NCBI GenBank assembly: GCA_947303825.1
Contig: CAMYZK010000056.1
Span: 1-10,402, forward strand
DNA length: 10,402 nt
Reading direction: 5' to 3'
DNA from: an uncultured Prevotella sp.
GTDB taxonomy: Bacteria > Bacteroidota > Bacteroidia > Bacteroidales > Bacteroidaceae
Shown here: positions 5,945 to 10,402 of the stretch, one piece after another
Layout: each line of letters opens with the position of its first letter
How positions within the stretch are numbered: the first letter of the stretch is position 1
Notes under the pieces: generated by a model
What the model was told of the DNA's origin: nothing
Databases searched by the model: none
Seen by the model: only the letters and a program-made list of their open reading frames with translations
Made by a program: the position numbers and the translations under genes

Positions 5945-7335
5945 TGCTTGCCTTTCTGATAAGCCTCCCAGTAGTTGGGCAGTCCATTGCCATAGATGTT
6001 GTTTGGTGCATCGTGCTGGTCCCCGCTCTGCCTCACGAGCTCCATTATCTGATAGGCGGTGAGGTGTGGCAGCGACTGCCACAGGCAGGCCACCATACCG
6101 CATGTGACGGGCGAAGAGAACGATGTGCCCATGTCGTGTACCAGCCTGCCACGGCCGGAGATGAGCGCGGTGTTGCTGCCCCGTGCCACTATGTCGGGCT
6201 TCACCCTCAAGTCTTGTGATGGGCCAACGCTGGAGAAGGCAGCAATGATGCCGTTGCCGTCGACGGCTCCCACAGCCAGTATGTTGCTGGCATCGGCAGG
6301 CACGCCAATCTTCTTCCACTGTCCCATGCCAGAGTTTCCGGCAGAGTTGCACAGAATCATTCCCTTGGAGGCCAGCATCGACGCTGCCCTCGACACGAAT
6401 GCCGTGTTGCCGTCGAGGTCGCGCAGGCGGTAGCTGGGCAGCGGCTCGTCGTACTTATAGTAGCCTAGTGATGAGTTCAGCACGTCGGCTCCGACAGAGT
6501 CGGCAAACTCGGCGGCCATCACCCAGTAGTCTTCCTCTACAGGCTGCTCACTGGCATTGTCTTCCGAGCGAAGCAGCCACAGAGAGGCATCAGGGGCGGT
6601 GCCTACGATAACCTCTGGTGCGTAGGCAGCGATGGCCGACAGCACCTTTGTGCCGTGGTCTATAGACTGGAAGTCCTTGCCCTCTGTCGTTTGCTCCACA
6701 AAGTCGTGGGTGCCCAATATATGTGCTCTTTGCAGTGCTGGGATGCGGTCGTAGTTCATGAATCCCCCGTCGAGAATGGCTATGGTGATGCCCCGGCCTG
6801 TGAAGCCGGCTTCATGGAGGGCAACGCCGCCCAGCATCTCTATCTGCCGGCGTGCCATGCCGTAATGGTCGTTCCTCACAGAGTCCCAACGGTCGAAGTC
6901 GGTGTGAACCTTCTGTCTGAGCAGGGTGATGTCTTCAATGGAGTCGGGCGAGACATAGACACACTGCGACTTGCTCACTATGGGCAAGGCAGAGAGACGG
7001 ACCAGTGTGGCCGAGTCGGGGGCACTCACCAGCACGGTGTTGAGCCATCGGCTGGTGCCCAGCACCTTTGAGCCGCTGCCGGCAAACTGTCTGACATACT
7101 TCTCTGGAACGGGCAGGTCGGTGGAGTCCAGGCTAAGGCCCTGCCTGTGGCGACGGTCAAGGCTCTTCTGGGAAAGGAACTCTGTGGGCTTTGCCAGGGA
7201 GTGCTTGGAAGTTTTCTTGTCTTTAAGGTAATAGCGGTAGATGTAGGTCTTCTGTACAGGCTCTTTGCCTTTTGCATATCCGCACAGGGCAGCCATCATA
7301 AAAACGGCTATTATGAGCAGCTTGTTTGTTGTCAT
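5941..7335 (-). CDS. Secreted subtilisin-like serine peptidase (family S8)
   Basis: The 464-residue product has an N-terminal signal peptide (about 1-21, MTTNKLLIIAVFMMAALCGYA). A pro-region of roughly 130 residues follows (YRYYLKDKKTSKHSLAKPTE), then the peptidase domain from about 160. The complete catalytic set is visible: Asp189 in IAILDGGF, His227 in DHGTKVLS, Asn334 in NSAGNSG (oxyanion hole) and Ser405 in GTSFSSPV. The C-terminus is short (NYWEAYQKGK) with no sorting tail or cell-wall anchor, so the enzyme is probably periplasmic or released. Many Bacteroidales subtilases of this type have no known substrate. Its stop overlaps the xseA start (ATGA), suggesting translational coupling. 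The tatD stop lies 49 bases upstream. Confidence 0.92.
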   Translation of the reverse strand: MTTNKLLIIAVFMMAALCGYAKGKEPVQKTYIYRYYLKDKKTSKHSLAKPTEFLSQKSLDRRHRQGLSLDSTDLPVPEKYVRQFAGSGSKVLGTSRWLNTVLVSAPDSATLVRLSALPIVSKSQCVYVSPDSIEDITLLRQKVHTDFDRWDSVRNDHYGMARRQIEMLGGVALHEAGFTGRGITIAILDGGFMNYDRIPALQRAHILGTHDFVEQTTEGKDFQSIDHGTKVLSAIAAYAPEVIVGTAPDASLWLLRSEDNASEQPVEEDYWVMAAEFADSVGADVLNSSLGYYKYDEPLPSYRLRDLDGNTAFVSRAASMLASKGMILCNSAGNSGMGQWKKIGVPADASNILAVGAVDGNGIIAAFSSVGPSQDLRVKPDIVARGSNTALISGRGRLVHDMGTSFSSPVTCGMVACLWQSLPHLTAYQIMELVRQSGDQHDAPNNIYGNGLPNYWEAYQKGKQ

Positions 7336-7370
7336 TGGGGGGAGTTAAGAGTTAAGAGTTTTCATATCTG

Positions 7371-7395
7371 TCATCTTTCATTTTTCATCTTTCAT
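7371..7395. repeat. Short direct repeat at the 3' end of tatD
   Basis: The 11-base unit TCATCTTTCAT occurs at 7371-7381 and 7385-7395, separated by three T bases. On the minus strand this is a purine-rich ATGAAAGATGA repeat that includes the tatD stop codon. Just beyond it, 7342-7360 carries GAGTTAAGAGTTAAGAGTT-type repeats. Confidence 0.7.
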
Positions 7396-8227
7396 CTACA
7401 GAAGGAAAGGTGCTGCGGGCAGTGGCTGTGGTAGTGTTGGCCACTTCTTCAGCACTTACTCCGTAGGCTTGTGCCAAGCATTCAATAATGTCGGCCACGT
7501 ATGCACTCTCATTACGCTGTCCACGGTGAGGCACAGGAGCCATGTAGGGGGCGTCGGTCTCAAGCACAATGCGGGAGAGGGGCACGGTGGCGGGCAGCAC
7601 TTCAGGCAGATGGCTCTTCTTGAATGTCAGCACACCGCCTATGCCAAGCACGAAATGGTCGAACTGCAGTAGCTCCAGTGCTTCGATGCTGTTGCCTGTA
7701 AAGCAGTGGAACACGCCGCCCGGAAGTTCGCGCTCATACTGCCGCAGCAGCTTTACCATCTCGTTCTGAGCCTTGCGGCAGTGGATCATCAGCGGCAAAC
7801 GGGTCTCTATGCTCCACGTCACCTGCTGCTCGAAGGCTTTGAGCTGCTCTTTTTCATATTCACGGCTCCAATAGTAGTCGAGTCCCACCTCACCGATGGC
7901 GATGACACGGGAATGCTGGACGTTGCACACTTCTTGGCCGTTTTGCTCGTCGGAGAGCGTTGGAGGGCTGACAATGAGTGAACGGATGGCTTGAAGCTGC
8001 TCCTGCCAGTTGTCTTTCACTTCTTCAGGATGGAGCCCTGCCATGGGATAGAGGAATTGTGGATGCTGACGGCAGAGCGAGAGGATGTCAAGAGAAGACT
8101 GCAGGTCGATGGCAGGCAGGAAGATGGCCTGGCAGCCAGCCTGTCTTGCCCGCTGCATCACCTCGTTGCGGTCTTGCGAGAATTCGTTGCCATCCAGATG
8201 GCAGTGTGTGTCAATATAACTTACCAT
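7385..8227 (-). CDS. TatD-family metal-dependent hydrolase (deoxyribonuclease)
   Basis: The 280-residue product is an amidohydrolase-fold TatD protein. The metal ligands are all visible: His8 and His10 in IDTHCHLD, Glu113 in AIGEVGLDYY, His149 in MIHCRKA, His174 in VFHCFTG and Asp225 in ETDAPYMAP. Family members are cytoplasmic DNases or tRNA-acting hydrolases implicated in DNA repair, and the exact substrate here cannot be told from sequence. Residues about 84-105 form an extra hydrophilic loop before the GEVGLDYY motif compared with what I know of the family. The last residues (about 272-280) diverge from the usual ending and are encoded by repeat-like DNA. The gene starts 5 bases after the polyprenyl synthase stop, so the two are almost certainly cotranscribed. 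Confidence 0.92.
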   Translation of the reverse strand: MVSYIDTHCHLDGNEFSQDRNEVMQRARQAGCQAIFLPAIDLQSSLDILSLCRQHPQFLYPMAGLHPEEVKDNWQEQLQAIRSLIVSPPTLSDEQNGQEVCNVQHSRVIAIGEVGLDYYWSREYEKEQLKAFEQQVTWSIETRLPLMIHCRKAQNEMVKLLRQYERELPGGVFHCFTGNSIEALELLQFDHFVLGIGGVLTFKKSHLPEVLPATVPLSRIVLETDAPYMAPVPHRGQRNESAYVADIIECLAQAYGVSAEEVANTTTATARSTFPSVDER

Positions 8228-8232
8228 TTGTC

Positions 8233-9210
8233 TTACACCTGCCTGTTTACCATCTGGGCAGTGTAGCTGCGCAGCAGTTGCTTGCGTTCAGGGCTCACCT
8301 TTACCTGTTCCAACAGCTGTGCAGCTTCATTGAAATAGTGCATTATCTTCTCCTCGCACAGCTGGCTTATGCCCAGCTCGTCGTAGATGCGTGTCACTGC
8401 CTTTATCTTTTCCTTCCGGTCGAAGGTGGTGGCGTTAATCCATTGCTCCAGCTCCTGTCTCTGCTGCGGGTTGGCCAGGTTGAGGGCGTTGATGAGCATG
8501 TAGGTCTTCTTGTTAGAGGTGATGTCGCCTCCTATGGCCTTACCAAAGACGCTCTCGTCGCCATATACATCGAGCAGGTCGTCTTGCAGCTGGAAGGCCA
8601 GTCCTATGAGTTCGCCGAAGCGATAGAGCAGGTCGGCATCTTCGGCTGGAGCGTCGGCCAGTATAGCTCCAATCTTAAGAGCGCATGCCAGCAGCACACT
8701 GGTCTTCAGCCTTATCATCTCTATATACTCACTGCTGCTTACGTCGTCTCTCGACTCGAAGTCCATGTCGTATTGCTGTCCCTCGTCTATTTGCATGGCA
8801 GTCTCGGTGAAGAGCTGCATGACCTGTGGCATGTACCCGGGCAGGCATTTCTGCATATAGTGGAATGCCACGACAAGCATGTTGTCGCCCGAGAGTATGG
8901 CCGTGTTGGCATCCCAGCGGCAGTGCACCGTCTGGTGTCCGCGTCTCAGAGCGGCATTGTCCATAAGGTCGTCGTGCAGCAGGGTGAAGTTGTGGAAAGT
9001 CTCTATGGCTACGGCCTGTGGCATAATCTCCTTGGGGTTGTCCTTATACAGGTTGTACCCCATAAGCATGAGCATGGGACGAATGCGCTTCCCTCCCAGT
9101 GAGAGCACATATTTCATGGGGGTGTACAGCGATGTCGGCTTCCTGTTGTAGGGAAGTGTGTTGAGCCCCTCATTGATTAGTCTGAGCAGTTCCTCTTCCT
9201 TGTATATCAT
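8233..9210 (-). CDS. Polyprenyl diphosphate synthase, probably short-chain (FPP/GGPP type)
   Basis: The 325-residue product is an all-helical trans-isoprenyl diphosphate synthase, condensing isopentenyl diphosphate onto an allylic primer with Mg2+. It shows GGKRIRP (39-45), the first Asp-rich motif HDDLMD (Asp80, Asp81, Asp84) followed by Arg89-Arg90, Lys169-Thr170, and the second Asp-rich motif QLQDDLLD (Asp210, Asp211, Asp214). The first motif has no two-residue insertion, and Phe75 lies five residues before it. In this family a bulky aromatic there limits product length, which points to C15-C20 rather than a long quinone side chain; this is inference. The product would feed quinone, undecaprenyl or other isoprenoid synthesis. 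The gene lies 83 bases downstream of tonB. Confidence 0.92.
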   Translation of the reverse strand: MIYKEEELLRLINEGLNTLPYNRKPTSLYTPMKYVLSLGGKRIRPMLMLMGYNLYKDNPKEIMPQAVAIETFHNFTLLHDDLMDNAALRRGHQTVHCRWDANTAILSGDNMLVVAFHYMQKCLPGYMPQVMQLFTETAMQIDEGQQYDMDFESRDDVSSSEYIEMIRLKTSVLLACALKIGAILADAPAEDADLLYRFGELIGLAFQLQDDLLDVYGDESVFGKAIGGDITSNKKTYMLINALNLANPQQRQELEQWINATTFDRKEKIKAVTRIYDELGISQLCEEKIMHYFNEAAQLLEQVKVSPERKQLLRSYTAQMVNRQV

Positions 9211-9238
9211 ATATTTTATTATTGATGTGTTAATACCT

Positions 9239-9297
9239 AACTCTCAACTCTTCGCTCGGCTCTGCCGCTTTGCTTGCAAAGAACTCTTAACTCTCAA
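9239..9297. repeat. Intergenic repeat-like element between tonB and the prenyl synthase
   Basis: This 59-base stretch starts with AACTCTCAACTCTT and ends with AACTCTTAACTCTCAA. The middle has a small palindrome (9268-9273 CTTTGC and 9276-9281 GCAAAG) and the sequence TTCGCTCGGCTCTGCCGC. It begins at the tonB stop codon and fills most of the gap. No T-run follows the palindrome in the direction of transcription, so I do not call it a terminator. The AACTCTTAACTC part recurs in two other gaps of the window. Confidence 0.55.
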
Positions 9298-9989
9298 TAC
9301 CTGAACACCACAGGAATGCAGACCTTGGTACGGCAGGGTTCTCCCTTGTCTATTCCGGCACTCCACCGTGGCATTGTCCTCAGCACTCTGAGCACTTCGG
9401 CATCGCAAAGGGGATGGAGCTTTGACGTAATCTTTACATCGGTCACCGAGCCGTCCTTGTTTACTATAAACTCGGCCACTACCTTTCCCTGCACCTTCTG
9501 TTGTTCCAGTCCTGAAGGATATTTAAGGTTGCGCGTGAGCCATTTCATAAACTCCCTGGGGCCTCCCGGAAACTGGGGCATGTCTTCAAGCACTCGCAGC
9601 TCTTTGACTTCTTCATCGGGTGGCGGCGGTTCCGGCATCTCTTCCTCTTCCTCGGCAGCCTCCATGTCGTCGTCGGCATCGGTCTCCACTGGCTCGTCGT
9701 CTTTCAGTTGCTCGGCCTCCTCTTGTTCCTCAACAACAACCAGCTTGGTCTCTGGCTTCGGCTCGGCCTTCGGAGCTAGCTCCAGCTCGTTCTCTGGCTG
9801 AAGCAAGGGCGGGAGTTCCATCTCGCTCTCCAGCCTGGCTAGCAGCTCGGGGTCGTCTAACGGGTCATCGGGTTCAACAGTATACTCCAGCGCAACAAAA
9901 CATAGTGCCAGGGAAATTATCATACCCAGCAGCAGCCTTTGGCCCCGCTTGTCTTCCAGGTTGGCTTTTCTGCTTTTCTTTACTTCCAC
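9294..9989 (-). CDS. tonB: TonB-family energy transducer
   Basis: The 231-residue product starts at a GTG codon. MEVKKSRKANLEDKRG is the usual N-terminus of Bacteroidales TonB proteins, and a stop lies a few codons upstream in frame, so GTG is the supported start. One membrane anchor (about 19-36) is followed by a periplasmic linker (about 40-130) that is unusually acidic, with runs of Glu and Asp and a PEPPPPDEE segment. The TonB C-terminal domain (about 131-231) begins with the Bacteroidetes hallmark MPQFPGG--EFMKWL--NLKYP and ends IPVVFRY. Such proteins couple the inner-membrane proton gradient, through ExbB/ExbD, to outer-membrane TonB-dependent receptors such as SusC-type porins. No exbB or exbD is in the window. 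The gene diverges from porQ. Confidence 0.92.
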   Translation of the reverse strand: MEVKKSRKANLEDKRGQRLLLGMIISLALCFVALEYTVEPDDPLDDPELLARLESEMELPPLLQPENELELAPKAEPKPETKLVVVEEQEEAEQLKDDEPVETDADDDMEAAEEEEEMPEPPPPDEEVKELRVLEDMPQFPGGPREFMKWLTRNLKYPSGLEQQKVQGKVVAEFIVNKDGSVTDVKITSKLHPLCDAEVLRVLRTMPRWSAGIDKGEPCRTKVCIPVVFRY

Positions 9990-10037
9990 TCTGCAATATT
10001 ATTTGTCTTGCTCCGTTAATAATACGGAAAACGAGTG

Positions 10038-10045
10038 CAAAATTA
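10038..10045 (-). promoter_or_regulatory. Candidate promoter -7 element for tonB
   Basis: On the minus strand TAATTTTG (10045-10038) matches the Bacteroidetes TAnnTTTG element and would start transcription about 40 bases before the GTG. No clear TTTG is found 19-21 bases further upstream, so the match is partial. Confidence 0.4.
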
Positions 10046-10089
10046 CAAATAAAATCATAATTCGTGATTCATTATTCATAATTATTTTC

Positions 10090-10097
10090 TACCTTTG
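10090..10097 (+). promoter_or_regulatory. Candidate promoter -7 element for porQ
   Basis: TACCTTTG is a perfect TAnnTTTG match ending 22 bases before the porQ ATG, implying a leader of under 20 bases. The expected TTTG upstream element is not evident in the AT-rich DNA before it. The rest of the 130-base divergent gap is AT-rich, with overlapping ATTCATAATT-like words and no other feature I can support. Confidence 0.55.
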
Positions 10098-10119
10098 CAT
10101 TGATTTTTAGATTATTTAG

Positions 10120-10402
10120 ATGAAAAGAGTTGTTTTTGCCGCCCTGTCACTGCTCATCGTGCTTTCGTCACGGTCGCAAGACAGCCGTACTGCATTCAAT
10201 TTCCTGCGGTTGCCTGTCAGTGCCCATGTAGCTGCTCTTGGCGGTGACAACATCTCTATCACCGATGACGACGGAACCCTGCTCTTTCACAATCCTGCGC
10301 TGATAAACAATGGTAGCGACGGCAACCTCTCACTTGGCATGATGTCGTACATGCAGGGCTGTGTCACCGCCTCTGCCGCCTATCAGCAATATGTGGGTGA
10401 AC
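10120..10402 (+). CDS. porQ: Type IX secretion system protein PorQ, partial (5' part only)
   Basis: The 94 visible codons start at the ATG at 10120 and run off the right edge. A signal peptide (MKRVVFAALSLLIVLSSRSQ) is followed by TAFNFLRLPVSAHVAALGG, the highly conserved start of PorQ, then NISITDDDGTLLFHNPAL and LGMMSYMQG. In Porphyromonas gingivalis PorQ is an outer-membrane beta-barrel that, with PorU, PorV and PorZ, forms the attachment complex that processes and anchors type IX cargo at the cell surface. It is on the opposite strand to everything else here and has its own promoter-like element. Its presence supports type IX secretion in this organism, consistent with the sorting-like tail of the 886-residue protein. 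Confidence 0.9.
   Translation, partial: MKRVVFAALSLLIVLSSRSQDSRTAFNFLRLPVSAHVAALGGDNISITDDDGTLLFHNPALINNGSDGNLSLGMMSYMQGCVTASAAYQQYVGE

Noticed and set aside
7978..9102. A 374-codon open frame on the plus strand
   Set aside because: It is antisense to tatD and the polyprenyl synthase, both of which have complete catalytic motifs. It shows no domain of its own and crosses the boundary between them.
9268..9281. Intrinsic terminator after tonB
   Set aside because: The stem is only 6 bp with a 2-base centre, and no T-run follows in the direction of transcription.

Overview
The window looks like chromosomal DNA from a member of the Bacteroidales, most likely Prevotellaceae. Supporting signs are Bacteroidetes-type promoter motifs (TAnnTTTG, in one place with TTTG 19 bases upstream), a type IX secretion component (PorQ), a secreted protein with a type-IX-like C-terminal tail, a Bacteroidetes-style TonB, and no clear purine-rich Shine-Dalgarno sites. 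Coding DNA is GC-rich with GC-rich third positions, while the gaps between genes are AT-rich. This produces long false ORFs opposite the real genes. The taxonomic call is inference.

Layout: every gene except the last is on the minus strand, so transcription runs from right to left. At the right edge, porQ (plus, cut by the window end) diverges from a tonB-like gene across a 130-base AT-rich gap. Going left from tonB come a short-chain polyprenyl diphosphate synthase, a TatD-family hydrolase (5-base gap), a secreted subtilisin-like peptidase (49-base gap), xseA (4-base ATGA overlap with the peptidase) and xseB (28-base gap). This is a housekeeping cluster of envelope energy transduction, isoprenoid synthesis and DNA metabolism, probably read as one or two transcripts. 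xseA is broken: its N-terminal 59 codons and the rest lie in different frames, with about 25 bases missing inside the OB-fold.

Left of xseB, a 41-base unit carrying a complete Bacteroidetes promoter is present twice, 85 bases apart, upstream of an 886-residue secreted protein. That protein has two chitobiase-C-terminal-like domains and a type-IX-like C-terminal tail. Next to it, after a perfect 15-bp inverted repeat, is another secreted multidomain protein built from a duplicated pair of modules; it runs off the left edge. The window begins inside an in-frame 45-bp tandem repeat of this gene. Bases 1-55 are identical to 46-100, which resembles a 55-mer de Bruijn assembly loop, so the left edge is probably a contig end and the true repeat number is unknown.

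Functionally, PorQ is part of the machinery that exports and anchors proteins such as the 886-residue protein, so machinery and a probable cargo sit in the same window. I see no defence system, CRISPR array, transposase, phage gene, tRNA or rRNA. I do not claim a new system; the points worth checking are the xseA lesion, the tandem repeat, the duplicated promoter and the two adjacent surface proteins.
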